A DNA stretch of 43,414 nucleotides, from positions 906,394-949,807 of the forward strand of contig NZ_JTHL01000001.1 in the NCBI RefSeq assembly GCF_000818195.1, given 5' to 3'. The notes below the pieces were generated by a model, which was given only the letters and a program-made list of their open reading frames with translations, was not told where the DNA came from and did no database searches. Shown piece after piece: positions 7,789 to 17,099 of this stretch; the stretch's first letter is position 1; each line of letters starts with the position of its first letter. Source of the DNA: Streptomyces sp. 150FB. Lineage in GTDB: Bacteria; Actinomycetota; Actinomycetes; Streptomycetales; Streptomycetaceae. The position numbers were made by a program, and so were the translations under genes.

Positions 7789-10179
7789 TCATAGGGCCGG
7801 CTGCAGCCCTTCGAAGCGCACCGTCCAGCGTTGGTCTGCTGGAAAGCCCGGCGCATGCCGGTCGGGTGCGCCGTCCCAGCCGGCTGCCATGAACGCGATG
7901 GCGTACAGCAACGCGGCGTTGCTCGGGAAGTACGGGAACGGTCCGCCGGTTGCCAGGCCCGCGTCGTCGAACTGGAAACCCGCGGCCGGGTGCAGCAGGA
8001 AGTCCACGGCGTCGTCGGAGCGTCCGAGCCGCGCGGCGCACATGGCGAGCATCGGGAAGTCCCATCCCCAGGTCCGGTCGAACTGCCAGCCGGTGAAGAC
8101 CTTCTCGGCCGTGCGGGCCATCGTGGGGACGTCGACGCCGTCGCCCGGCAGCCAGCCGTACGGGCCGATCAGGGCCGGGTGCTCGTTGTTCCACTGTGTC
8201 CACATGTTCTGGACGCCTTCATGCAGGACGTACGTGCCGTCCTGCACCGGCAGCGGCGCGAGCCCGTCGTGGACCCGCTGCCACCCCGGGTCGCCGTGCA
8301 GGCCGAGACGTTCACGCCACTGCTGCGCGACCCGCAGGCCGAAGCGCCAGTAGGCGAGCTCGAACGTCGGGTTCTGCGTGGTCTTCGGGTCGGTGTTCTC
8401 CGAGACGATGTACATGGGCGGGCCGAGGATGTAGCGGCACGTGACCTCGTCCCAGAAGGCCCAGGAGGAGAGGAAGTCGGCGGTGTCAAAGACGATGTCG
8501 CGCCACTTCTGCAACGTGCTCTCGTCGGGATGCGCCCGGTAGTTCATCTCGGCCAGGAAGATCGGGTGCGGCTGTTGCCACACCAGCAGGGCGTGGATGG
8601 CGTGTGGTGACTCGCGCCCGTCGGCCGTCGTGCACTTCGGCCAGCGCGCTCCGCGGAAGCCCTGGGACTCCGCGCGTTCGCGCGCCGACCGGTGGAAGCG
8701 TTCATAGACGTCCAGGCTGCGGTCGAGCATCGGCCAGCGGTTCCACAGCGCCCAGTGCGCACCGTGCCACCAGTACATCTCCATGTGGAACTTGCCGTTC
8801 CAGCCGTTGTTGACGAGCCCGGATTCCTGCGGTGGCAGCGAGCCCGCCTCGTTCGCGCGCATCAGGTACTGGGAGAGCACGACACGCCGCTCCAGTTCCG
8901 TCCAGCGCGGGTCGGTGCTCGCGGAGAGGTCGATCGCTCCGCCGGAGAGCCAGTACTGCCGCCAAGCCCGCGTGCTCGCCGCGAAGGTCGCGCTCGGCGT
9001 CGGCCCCGACCCGGACGGCGTGGGCGCGAACGTGCAGGTGAACCGCAGCCGATCGGCGTGGCGGTCGCCGGCGAGACGGTAGCGATGCCGGTTGGCCGCT
9101 GCCCCGATCGACAGGTTCTGGTCGTCCGGGACGACGATGTCGTGGTCCTGGCCCGCGTAGGTGTAACCGAGAACCAGGCGCTTGGCCAGGCCGGGCGCCG
9201 GGTCGCCGAGGTTCAGGTAGTTGACAAGGAGGATGAGCGAATTGTCCGTGACCAGTTGTGCGAGCTTGCCGGTGACGTCGGCCCAATGACCGTCGGTTCC
9301 GTACTGCGCAGTGCGGATGACGAGTTCTCCGGCGGTAGAGTCCAGTCCGGTGAACACCCCGTGGCCTTCCCAGGCGAGCGCGGCGTGGTACTCGGTGGAG
9401 TCCAGGCGGTGTGTGATGTCGGCGTGGTTGTGCCCGCGTGTCGCCGCCGTCGTCTCGTGGGCGTCGGGGGCACCGTAGGTGCCGACATACGCGGCGAACT
9501 CCTGCTTGTCGGGGTAGGGGAAGTCGAGGAAGACCGCCAACCGCTCGGCAGCGACGAGCGGCGAGTCGATTTCCACAGCGACCGTGTCGTGATCGGGGTG
9601 GCAGCAGGTGCGGACGTGCACTGGTTCACCGGCGATCTCGAACCGGCTGTCGACGACGCCGGTCCACAGGTCGAGTTCCTGGTGGATTCCCGTGATATCG
9701 CCGGCGACGGCGGCGCGGCCGTCGGGCATGGCCAGCTCCAGACCGATACGTCCGAGGTTGATGCGAGCCGGGCTGGCGTAGAGCCACGACGACAGGTCCG
9801 GCTGGTCCGGATTCGGGATGGGGTAGTCGACGGGGCGGCCGTGCGTGTCCCAGGTTTGGCCGCGGAAGTCCGACGGCTCCTGGCCGGGCGGCAGCGGAAA
9901 GCTGTGCCATCCCCAGTCGGACATGGTGTTGAAGGGGACGAACGTCTGCAGCCCGGTGACGTCGACACCGAATGCGAACCCGCCATTGCCGACCTGCAGC
10001 GGGCTCTGCGTGTCGAGTTTCCCGCGCACGACTCGATGGCGGGCCACGACGGATTGCCGATCGATCGGACGCACCGACGTGGCATCGGCCGGTGTTCGAG
10101 CCGCGGCGGCGGGCTCCGAAGTGACGCCGACCATCGCCGCGGCCGCCGAGCCGGACAGGAACGTTCTACGAGTGACCAT
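7789..10179 (-). CDS. Tat-exported six-hairpin glycosidase
   Basis: The protein has 796 aa. The start ATG (10179) is preceded by AGGAAG. A twin-arginine signal opens the protein (TRRTFLSGSAAAAMVG), followed by an Ala-rich cleavage region, so export by Tat is expected. An N-terminal beta-sandwich (residues about 45-390, QVGNGGFAFGVDVTGLQT) precedes an (alpha/alpha)6 barrel. The barrel contains NNGWNGKFHMEMYWWH, placed where GH65-like enzymes have their general-acid Glu (WDTE in GH65; here HMEMYWW). Other aromatic-rich segments (YGWLPGDGVD, TWGWDFPMLAM) fit sugar-binding subsites. I assign it to the six-hairpin glycosidase superfamily, nearest GH65/GH95-type enzymes; the exact linkage is unknown. 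It is divergent from a GH97 gene across a 652-bp region and probably shares its sugar-responsive control. Confidence 0.8.
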   Translation of the reverse strand: MVTRRTFLSGSAAAAMVGVTSEPAAAARTPADATSVRPIDRQSVVARHRVVRGKLDTQSPLQVGNGGFAFGVDVTGLQTFVPFNTMSDWGWHSFPLPPGQEPSDFRGQTWDTHGRPVDYPIPNPDQPDLSSWLYASPARINLGRIGLELAMPDGRAAVAGDITGIHQELDLWTGVVDSRFEIAGEPVHVRTCCHPDHDTVAVEIDSPLVAAERLAVFLDFPYPDKQEFAAYVGTYGAPDAHETTAATRGHNHADITHRLDSTEYHAALAWEGHGVFTGLDSTAGELVIRTAQYGTDGHWADVTGKLAQLVTDNSLILLVNYLNLGDPAPGLAKRLVLGYTYAGQDHDIVVPDDQNLSIGAAANRHRYRLAGDRHADRLRFTCTFAPTPSGSGPTPSATFAASTRAWRQYWLSGGAIDLSASTDPRWTELERRVVLSQYLMRANEAGSLPPQESGLVNNGWNGKFHMEMYWWHGAHWALWNRWPMLDRSLDVYERFHRSARERAESQGFRGARWPKCTTADGRESPHAIHALLVWQQPHPIFLAEMNYRAHPDESTLQKWRDIVFDTADFLSSWAFWDEVTCRYILGPPMYIVSENTDPKTTQNPTFELAYWRFGLRVAQQWRERLGLHGDPGWQRVHDGLAPLPVQDGTYVLHEGVQNMWTQWNNEHPALIGPYGWLPGDGVDVPTMARTAEKVFTGWQFDRTWGWDFPMLAMCAARLGRSDDAVDFLLHPAAGFQFDDAGLATGGPFPYFPSNAALLYAIAFMAAGWDGAPDRHAPGFPADQRWTVRFEGLQPAL

Positions 10180-10332
10180 ACGATGCTTCCTGACTGAGAG
10201 ATGGAATGGCCACCCTTCTCGGCCATGTGGGCGAGGTAGCGGCGGCTGTCTCCGCACTCATCACGGGACCTGACGCGACATCAATGGATGGGCGGAATGC
10301 CCCCGGTCCGCACACCACGCACTCGGCAAGAG

Positions 10333-10358
10333 ACTGGTCGGCCAGTCAGCCGACCAGT
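10333..10358. promoter_or_regulatory. 10-bp perfect inverted repeat between glycosidase genes
   Basis: Arms ACTGGTCGGC (10333-10342) and GCCGACCAGT (10349-10358) are perfect complements around a 6-nt spacer. The site lies about 150 bp upstream of the minus-strand glycosidase start. It could be an operator or a hairpin in a leader; I cannot tell which. Confidence 0.5.
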
Positions 10359-10538
10359 GCCCGTCGTGCTCCTTCACCGGCATCGAACAGTGGACAGCGC
10401 ACGTAGATGATGATGCCGTTGATTCGATTCAAACTGTGCGACAGGCTAAGCCAGTTGTCTCGATTCAGGCAATGCGCAGTACACAAGTCGTCTGTGCCGT
10501 CCCTCGGCGTGAAACCTCACCCGGCCACGTCTGACGCC

Positions 10539-10553
10539 ATTGAACGTTTCAAT
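10539..10553. promoter_or_regulatory. LacI-type operator-like palindrome
   Basis: ATTGAACGTTTCAAT is a perfect inverted repeat (ATTGAA, CGT, TTCAAT) with a central CG. This is the general shape of LacI/GalR-family operators that control Streptomyces glycosidase genes. It sits between the divergent glycosidases; no LacI regulator is encoded in the window. Confidence 0.55.
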
Positions 10554-10589
10554 CTCTCCTTCGCTCCGATGGGGCGGACGGTCCGGGCG

Positions 10590-10705
10590 TCTACCTGTCC
10601 GGCGAGGTTGAGGTTGTGCGGACGGGCGACGCCGAGCATGGCGTGGTGGACACCATCGCCTTTGAGTCGGCAGTCGCGGAGGATCTTCCAGGTCTCCATA
10701 GGTCG
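10590..10705 (-). pseudogene. Transposase 3' relic (IS4/IS5-like DDE)
   Basis: The minus strand reads METWKILRDCRLKGDGVHHA followed by MLGVARPHNLNLAG. This is the C-terminal signature of a Streptomyces DDE transposase: the conserved helix after the catalytic Glu. Nothing upstream in frame continues the protein, so only the last about 38 codons survive. Its presence indicates past insertion in the regulatory region of the glycosidase pair. Confidence 0.65.
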
Positions 10706-10831
10706 TGTGCGGTGAAACGATTCCGGTGCAGTCTGTTTACAGGCTTCGTTCCGACCGGTAAGCAATCACCAGTACTGCGCGAAGTCGTCCGGTGTTGTTG
10801 ATAGTTGGTCGGTTCCGATACGGAGGACTGG

Positions 10832-13534
10832 ATGAGACGGCGAAACCTGCGTAGCGGCCCCATGGCGCTGATGGTTGCGGCAGTCAGCGCCGCACTGGCC
10901 CTGGCTTTGGCCAACCCGGCGAGCGCATTGCCTGATAACGTTGTCGGTTCACATTCCGGCCCCGCGGCCACGTCATGGACCGTGCAGCGTGGCGGGCCCA
11001 CCGCAGTCGTCACCCTCGACCGGACCGACGGCTCGCTCGACTTCTCCGTCCGGCGGAACGGACGGACGGTCCTCGAACCCGCGCCCGTCGGTGTGGTCAC
11101 CGATCAGGCGGATCTGACCTCGCACCTGCACCTGCTGCACCGCAGCAGCCGGGCGGTCGACGAGAAGTACACGACGACCGTCGGCAAGCAGCTCCGGCGG
11201 TCCGTCCACATGAACGAGTCGCGGTTCGCCTTCGAGGGGAAGGACGGTGCACGCCTCGATCTGGTGGTCCGGGCCGCCGACGACGGGGTGGCATACCGCT
11301 ATGCGCTACCTGGCAAGGACGGCATGACCGTCGAGCACGAGGACTCCGCCTTCCAGCTCCCGGCCTCCTCGCCGGCGTGGCTCAGCGCCTACTCCGCCCC
11401 TCACGAACAGCCTTACGACCGGACCACCGCGGCCTCCGCGGGCAGCGGCGAGTACGGCTACCCGGCGCTCTTCCAGGTGGGCGACCAGAACGTCGTACTC
11501 GCCGAGTCGGACCTCGACGGCCGGTACTCCGGCAGCCGTCTCGTACACGAACAGGGCACCGGACGCTACGAGGTGGCGCTTGCCGACAAGGAGGTCCACT
11601 CGGACGGACCACTCACCACCCCGTGGCGCGCCGCCGTCATCGGCGATCTCGCGACCGTCACCGAGTCCACCCTCATCGACGACCTGGCGCCGCCGTCCCG
11701 GATTCGCGACACCTCCTGGATCAAACCCGGGAAGGTCGCCTGGTCATGGCTGGCCGGTTTCAACGAGGCTCAGCGCAGCCTGGAGACGCAGGAGAAGTTC
11801 GTGGACTACGCCGCGGCGCACGGGTGGCAGTACGCCCTCGTCGACGACGGCTGGAAGACCACGGACTGGATGCCGCAGCTCATGGACTACGCGAAACGGC
11901 GCGGAGTGAAGATCCTGCTGTGGATGGCCTGGACGGACCTCGACACCGCCGCCAAGCGTGACGCGCAACTGAACAAGGTCAAGGAGTGGGGCGCCGCCGG
12001 CCTCAAGATCGACTTCATGGACTCCGACACCCGTGAGCGTTATCAGTGGTACGACGAAATACTCAAAGCCACAGCCGAGCGCAAACTCCTCGTCGACTTC
12101 CACGGCTCCACGATCCCGAACGGCATCCAGCGCACCTGGCCGCAGGTGATGTCGATGGAGGCGGTGCACGGGGCCGAGCAGGGCGACGTCCGGGCCGACA
12201 ACATCGCGACGCTGCCGTTCACCCGTAACGTCGTCGGGTCGATGGACTTCACCCCGATGGGTTTCCAGTTCGGTCAGCGCAACACATCCGATGCGGCGGA
12301 ACTGGCCCTGTCCGTCATATTCGAGTCGGGTCTGCAGAACTTCGCGGGCAGCATCGAGGAGTACCGAGCCCGTCCCGAACTGGCCCGCTTCCTGGAGCAG
12401 GTGCCGACGGTCTGGGACGAGACGAAGCTACTGAAGGGCAGCGCGCCCGGTCGGAGCGCCGGCTTCGCACGCCGCAGTGGCGCCCGATGGTTCCTGGGTG
12501 AGATGGCCGCAGGTGCGGCTCGTACCCACCGGGTGCCGCTGGACTTCCTGAGCGGCGGGAAGTGGCGCGTCGATGTGGTCCGCGACGGCTCGGACGGTCT
12601 GGTCCGGGAGAGCCGCCTGCTCACTCGCCACGACACCCTGAAGGTGCCGGGTGTCGAGAACGGTGGATTCGCCGCGATCGTCTGCCGTGCTGTGCCCGGC
12701 CGGGCCGGTTGCGACGAGCCCGTACGCCATGTCCCCTCGGGCACGCTGACGGTGGACCCGCGGCAGATCGCGGCGGATCCGGGCACGGAGGTGCAGCTCG
12801 ACGGCAGCTTCGCGATCGACGAGTTCGGTCCGGTCACCGATGTCACGCTCAGCACGAAGGCCCCGGAGGGCTGGAGCGTCGAGGGGCCGGGGGCGACCGC
12901 GGCCGAGCTGGCCACCGGTCAGCCGCTGACCGCGGACTGGCGGATCACCGTGCCGGAGCAGCCCGCCTACGGCTGGACGGAAATTCCGGTCACCGTCACC
13001 TATCGGAACCCGGCCACGGGCGCAACAGCCCCGAAACTGAGTCTGCAGAGGCAAGCCCGTGTCTTCGTGTCGCCGCCCGGCATCGACTACGTCAGCAATC
13101 TCCCCTTCACGGCGGAGAGCAACGGCTGGGGCCCGGTCGAGCGGGACACGTCCAACGGCGAGTCGGCCAAGGGCGACGGGGGCCCGCTGCGTATCGGCGA
13201 CCGGACCTACGACAAGGGGCTCGGCGCGCACACGCCCTCCGAGGTGACGGTCGACCTGGGCGGTACCTATGACCGTTTCAGCGCCGACGTCGGCATCGAC
13301 GAGGAGAAGCCGGACAAGGGTTCCGTGGTCTTCGAAGTCATCGGCGACGGGAAGGTACTGGGCACGAGCGAGGTCATGGGGCCGAATGACGCCGCCCATG
13401 CCTTCGACATCGACGTCACCGGCGTGCGGCAGCTGACCCTGCGCGTGACGGACGGCGGCGACGGTAACGACTCGGACCACGCGGACTGGGCCGACGCACG
13501 GCTGCACATCGCCGCCGGCACCGCCCGCCGGTAA
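10832..13534 (+). CDS. Secreted GH97 glycoside hydrolase with NEW3 and NPCBM modules
   Basis: The protein has 900 aa; the ATG at 10832 has GGAGG 5 nt upstream. A Sec-type signal peptide (MALMVAAVSAALALALA, cleavage near ASA-LP) is followed by the GH97 N-terminal sandwich and a TIM barrel (VAWSWLAGFNEAQRS, YALVDDGWK). GLKIDFMDSD places the likely catalytic nucleophile at D394. MEAVHGAE, with E443, fits the acid/base of retaining GH97 enzymes (alpha-galactosidase type) rather than the two-Glu arrangement of inverting SusB. Residues about 640-750 resemble the NEW3 domain. Residues about 752-895 (NLPFTAESNGWGPVERD, YDKGLGAHTPSEVTVDL) are an NPCBM carbohydrate-binding domain. It likely releases galactose or a related alpha-linked sugar outside the cell, together with the divergent glycosidase. 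Confidence 0.92.
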   Translation: MRRRNLRSGPMALMVAAVSAALALALANPASALPDNVVGSHSGPAATSWTVQRGGPTAVVTLDRTDGSLDFSVRRNGRTVLEPAPVGVVTDQADLTSHLHLLHRSSRAVDEKYTTTVGKQLRRSVHMNESRFAFEGKDGARLDLVVRAADDGVAYRYALPGKDGMTVEHEDSAFQLPASSPAWLSAYSAPHEQPYDRTTAASAGSGEYGYPALFQVGDQNVVLAESDLDGRYSGSRLVHEQGTGRYEVALADKEVHSDGPLTTPWRAAVIGDLATVTESTLIDDLAPPSRIRDTSWIKPGKVAWSWLAGFNEAQRSLETQEKFVDYAAAHGWQYALVDDGWKTTDWMPQLMDYAKRRGVKILLWMAWTDLDTAAKRDAQLNKVKEWGAAGLKIDFMDSDTRERYQWYDEILKATAERKLLVDFHGSTIPNGIQRTWPQVMSMEAVHGAEQGDVRADNIATLPFTRNVVGSMDFTPMGFQFGQRNTSDAAELALSVIFESGLQNFAGSIEEYRARPELARFLEQVPTVWDETKLLKGSAPGRSAGFARRSGARWFLGEMAAGAARTHRVPLDFLSGGKWRVDVVRDGSDGLVRESRLLTRHDTLKVPGVENGGFAAIVCRAVPGRAGCDEPVRHVPSGTLTVDPRQIAADPGTEVQLDGSFAIDEFGPVTDVTLSTKAPEGWSVEGPGATAAELATGQPLTADWRITVPEQPAYGWTEIPVTVTYRNPATGATAPKLSLQRQARVFVSPPGIDYVSNLPFTAESNGWGPVERDTSNGESAKGDGGPLRIGDRTYDKGLGAHTPSEVTVDLGGTYDRFSADVGIDEEKPDKGSVVFEVIGDGKVLGTSEVMGPNDAAHAFDIDVTGVRQLTLRVTDGGDGNDSDHADWADARLHIAAGTARR

Positions 13535-13554
13535 CCGGTCGGGTCCGGGTGAGG

Positions 13555-13690
13555 TGCCCCGATGTTTCCGGACAGGGACCCAATAGGTTTGCCCTGAACA
13601 GGAAACGAGGATGAAGTGGCGCCACCGAGCAAGTACTCGCCGGGCTTCCGCGAGGAAGCCGTCCAGATCGCGCTCCGGTCCAGCCGGTGA
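13555..13690 (+). mobile_element. Left end and first codons of an IS3-family element
   Basis: A GTG at 13616 opens APPSKYSPGFREEAVQIALR, the typical N-terminus of the small helix-turn-helix OrfA of IS3-family elements. It is preceded by an end-like sequence (TGCCCCGATGTTTCCGGACA). The frame stops after 24 codons (TGA at 13688), almost exactly where the 287-bp direct repeat begins (13681). The element was cut by whatever event created that junction; no OrfB is present. Confidence 0.6.
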
Positions 13691-13967
13691 TGTGACCACC
13701 GACCGATGAGGCAGCGGTAAGCACCTCCTCGCCTTGACGCTCCGGGGAGGAGCCGGCCAACTTCCTGCGGGAAAGCCTGCGGACGCCCAGCAGACACCTT
13801 CCACAACCGTCGTAGGGTCGTTCGAACACATCCAGATCCGTACCGCGCACAGCTTCTCCGTTTCGCGCACGCGGAGTACGGAGATTTGGCGGCCGCTCCC
13901 AGGACGATCTTGATCAACCCAGGAAGCTCAGGCGGACCTGGCGATCCGTGTTGTCGACGTTCGTGTC
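13681..13967. repeat. Left 287-bp direct repeat (att-like, carries 3' end of yjbQ)
   Basis: This segment matches 27232-27518 over 287 bp with no gaps and, by manual count, 20 mismatches (about 93% identity). Mismatches cluster in the first about 100 bp. Read on the minus strand, it begins with the last 17 codons of the yjbQ-type gene (DTNVDNTDRQVRLSFLG, in frame, with one synonymous change), then its downstream flank. Upstream of those 17 codons the sequence is unrelated. This arrangement is expected at the far end of an element integrated at the 3' end of that gene. Confidence 0.85.
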
Positions 13968-15301
13968 CGCCAACCTCCGCTAAGGCAACCGTCAAGATAC
14001 CCACCCAGCCCCACGAGTCAGCAGGGTCGGTCCAGATGATCGTGAAGTACAAGGAGACAGCGCGCGACGGGCTCGCCGTGAACATCATCGAGTGCTGAGA
14101 AACAGCCGCTGATCAGGTGTTTCCCGTCTTTCAGCTCTGTCACGGGCCTTCCCGCTCGCACGGCGGATCGTCCCTGAAAAGTCCCTCCGACAGAGCTGAA
14201 AGTCCCTGAAAAGTCCCTGCCAGTTGGATCCTCTGGGGTAGCACCGACGCCGACGAACCACACGAACCGACTCGTACGTGGACGGTCCTCGGCTTGTGGT
14301 CGTAGCACAGCAGACTCAGGCCCACGCATTACAAGACCGTGGGCATTCGTGTTGTGTTGTGCCCGGCCATGCCGTCTGGTGCTGTTCTGCCTGATTCGAG
14401 CGCATACAACTGGTTGGCTTGTAGTGCCGCGTGTTACGTGGTCCACCGAAGGCGTCCGGCCACCGGTCGGCCACCGGAGGCGTCATAAAGACCTCCACCG
14501 AGGGGTTTGTCGGTCTTGAACAGAACCACTGCGCACTGTCCTGTTGTCTCGTTGAGGAATTCGGCCAGTGACGGAGTCCAGAGGGACCTACGAACGGCAA
14601 GGCTTCATCGCGCACGAGGCGCGGTGAAGCGCGAGCGACCCATCCCGAACTCATGCACGCGCGACCCGGGCCTCCGCACGTCCGTCGCCCCAATGAGAAA
14701 ACTGCCCCCACGGCCGGACCGGAACCTGCCCAACACACAGAAAGACCGCGCCAGTTCGGATCGTTCTCGCACTGAAGCAGCGGCTTGGACGACCATGCCT
14801 TACGCGGCGGCCAGCCTGGGGCGCCGTTCAAGGCGGCGGTCATGTAGTTCTTGAAGAGTTCCGAGGGATCAATTCTCCGCAGATCTCGGCCTGGTCACCC
14901 GTCATGTATCCCTCCAGGAACGTCCGGCCGCTGACCTCGGGGTTGCCGTCACGTCGGTACATATCGATGGCGGTCGGCATCTGCAGCGCGTACCGGACGA
15001 ACAAAACTATCTTGCCCTGCCCGGCACCAGGCATTCATCATGGCCCGACCCTGACATGAGTGACGACGGCGCGACGGCTCGAATCACAGGAGTTCCTCCG
15101 TAGCGAAATCGCCAATTGCAACATCCCATCGAATACCAAACCCCGGCTGGGCCCTTGAGCCGGAACGGAGCGGATTCGTCCAGGTGCAAGCCCCGTGGCA
15201 GTAGTCCCATACGCTCGTCCGCATGCCCGAACAGCCCGCGCACATGAGCCGCGCCGGCCTCCCCTGCGGCTCGGAAGGCCCATGAGTCGTGCACGTTTGT
15301 C
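13968..15301. other. Gene-poor region with short repeats
   Basis: About 1.3 kb lack a convincing gene. Open frames on both strands have poor codon bias and no recognisable motif. The minus frame at 14840-15034 (64 aa, containing DMYRRDGNPEVSGRTF) has the most protein-like composition but no clear ribosome binding site and no known family. The region holds the 14-bp inverted repeat and 17-bp direct repeats near 14.15 kb, and a 7-bp stem at 14320-14344. It is probably decayed island DNA. Confidence 0.5.
14128..14218. repeat. Interleaved inverted and direct repeats
   Basis: CTTTCAGCTCTGTC at 14128-14141 is the exact reverse complement of 14189-14202. In addition, GTCCCTGAAAAGTCCCT occurs at 14170-14186 and again at 14202-14218. 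The compact mixture of a 14-bp inverted repeat and 17-bp direct repeats close to the island's left end resembles a protein-binding or recombination site. Its function is unknown. Confidence 0.7.
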
Positions 15302-16930
15302 TCACTCCTTGACCGGGGTGTTGCCGTTCATGGCGAAGCGGGCGGAGCACTGCTCGTCGGATCGGTCGTTGGCGTTCCAGACGCAGATATACATCGTGTG
15401 GCCGACGTCCGAGACGAAACTCGTTTTCGTGGCGCCCACGGAGGCCTGGAACGTGTACGCGATGCCGTCGTTGCGGTACAGCTCGGCGCCGCAGCTCTGG
15501 CCCAGGGAGGTGTTGAGGACGCCTGCCAGCTCCCCGGAGCCGTTGTCGTCCAGCCAGGCGGAGCAGGCGGCGTCGTTGCCGACCCAGGATGTGTCCGCCT
15601 CGGAGCCCTTGACCTGCTGCGGGTCGTCGCCTCCGTTGACACCGCTGATCGACGACGAGGTGACGCGGGTGGCGGCTGCCGAAGACGCGGCGGTCGTGAC
15701 GGGGCCGGAGGGCGAACGCGTGCTGGACGCGCTCGCCGGGACGGTCGTGTCCGTACCGGCCGGGGCCACCGGGGCCGGGTGCCCGGACTGCGAGGTGGGC
15801 GAGTCCGAACGGCTCGGGCTCGCGGAGGACGTCCGTGTCGCCCCGGCCACGGGCTCGACGCTGACCGACGCGCTGTCGGACGGATGCGCGGCGCCGTTGT
15901 GCCGGGAGCCGAACGGGACGTTCACGAACGCTGCGCCGGCGCCGAGGACGATCACTGCGGTGGTCGCGAGCAGGAGCGGGCGTTTGCGCGGGCGGCGAGG
16001 TAACGCGGCGGACGGGGGCGCGGTCTCAGGCGTCGGATCCGCATCCCGGTCCGGCGGCGGGACGGTCTCCAGCTTGCCGACCGGCGTCGCGGCGAAGGCA
16101 CGTCGCGAGGCGATGCGTGTCATGACCTCGGACGGCCAGGAGGGAGGAGGAACAGGCAGGTGTGCGCGGGCCGCCTCCGCCACCTCGCCGGCGGTGGGGC
16201 GGGCTCCGGGGCCGGTCGCGAGACAGGGCCCGATGACGGCGGCCAGGTCGGCGTCCACGGCACGCAGCGGCTCGACGTCGGGGACGACACCGGGCGTGCG
16301 GCCCGAAGCCCCGTAGAGCACGAGCGCCCCGAGCGAGTAGACGTCCGCGGGCGCGTCCACGTCCTCGTCCCCGGCCTGCTGTTCCGGTGCCGAGAATCCC
16401 TGCGTGCCGTAGCTGCCACCGCTCTTGGTGAGCCTCGCCTGGTCCGCGGCGCGCGCGATGCCGAAGTCGATCAGCTTCACGCCGTCCCGCACCAGCATGA
16501 CGTTGCCGGGCTTGACGTCGCGGTGCACGACCCCGAACTCGTGCACGACCGACAGGTGAGTGGCCGTCTCGGCCAGCAGCAGCCACAGCGCCTCGACGGG
16601 CAGCGGGCCGCGCAGCCGGACCGCCTCGTCCACGGTGAGGCCGGGCACGTACTCGGTGGCGAACCAGGGACGTTCGGCGGTGCCGTCGCTCGCCAGCACC
16701 CGCGGCCCGACCCCGGCCGGCACACGGTAGAGGATGCCGACCTCACGTTCGAAGCGCTCGCTGGAGACCAGCCGTGGCCGGACACGCTTGACGGCGGCAT
16801 AGCCCTTGTCGGACGCCCCGAGGTAGACCTCGCCCATGCCGCCGACGCCGAGCAGACCGATGATGTTGAAGCTGCCGATCTCCTGCGGATCGTCCGCGCC
16901 GAGCAGTTCGGCGATCGTGCTATCCATCAT
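15302..16930 (-). CDS. Membrane Ser/Thr protein kinase (Hanks/PASTA-less type)
   Basis: The protein has 542 aa. Residues about 20-260 form a complete Hanks-type kinase domain: glycine loop GVGGMGEVYLG (28-38), K48 in AAVKRV, HRDVKPGN with catalytic D138, and DFG at 155-157. A basic stretch then leads into a transmembrane helix at about 318-338. A long Ser/Thr/Pro-rich linker follows, then a C-terminal extracellular domain of about 110 aa with four Cys (AACSAWL, GQSCGAEL, YICVWN, EQCSARF), probably two disulphides. The topology is cytoplasmic kinase with an external sensor. It is transcribed divergently from an FHA protein, the standard phosphothreonine reader, so the pair likely works together. 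The start at 16930 or the adjacent ATG at 16927 is equally plausible. Confidence 0.92.
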   Translation of the reverse strand: MMDSTIAELLGADDPQEIGSFNIIGLLGVGGMGEVYLGASDKGYAAVKRVRPRLVSSERFEREVGILYRVPAGVGPRVLASDGTAERPWFATEYVPGLTVDEAVRLRGPLPVEALWLLLAETATHLSVVHEFGVVHRDVKPGNVMLVRDGVKLIDFGIARAADQARLTKSGGSYGTQGFSAPEQQAGDEDVDAPADVYSLGALVLYGASGRTPGVVPDVEPLRAVDADLAAVIGPCLATGPGARPTAGEVAEAARAHLPVPPPSWPSEVMTRIASRRAFAATPVGKLETVPPPDRDADPTPETAPPSAALPRRPRKRPLLLATTAVIVLGAGAAFVNVPFGSRHNGAAHPSDSASVSVEPVAGATRTSSASPSRSDSPTSQSGHPAPVAPAGTDTTVPASASSTRSPSGPVTTAASSAAATRVTSSSISGVNGGDDPQQVKGSEADTSWVGNDAACSAWLDDNGSGELAGVLNTSLGQSCGAELYRNDGIAYTFQASVGATKTSFVSDVGHTMYICVWNANDRSDEQCSARFAMNGNTPVKE

Positions 16931-17099
16931 CAGCAGTTCCCCGACCGCTCGCGTTCACGGGCGGGCAGGCTATCGAGCAAGTCACGGCGAGGCAAAACGA
17001 GTTGGCGTCGCGCGCGCCCTCCCCGGCGCGCCTCTGGGGGAGGACCGGTCCTCGCGGTGCGCTCATACACTGACGCGAGCCGAGCCGGAGGTGTGCGAT

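Noticed and set aside
8692..10197. Plus-strand open frame of 501 codons antisense to the six-hairpin glycosidase.
   Set aside because: It has no recognisable domain, and the sense frame shows a Tat signal and glycosidase motifs.
14840..15034. A 64-aa minus-strand frame (contains DMYRRDGNPEVSGRTF).
   Set aside because: It looks somewhat protein-like but has no ribosome binding site, partner or family, so it is not called as a gene.
15007..15294. A 95-aa minus-strand frame downstream of the Ser/Thr kinase.
   Set aside because: The reading is inconsistent with coding bias and no motif was found.
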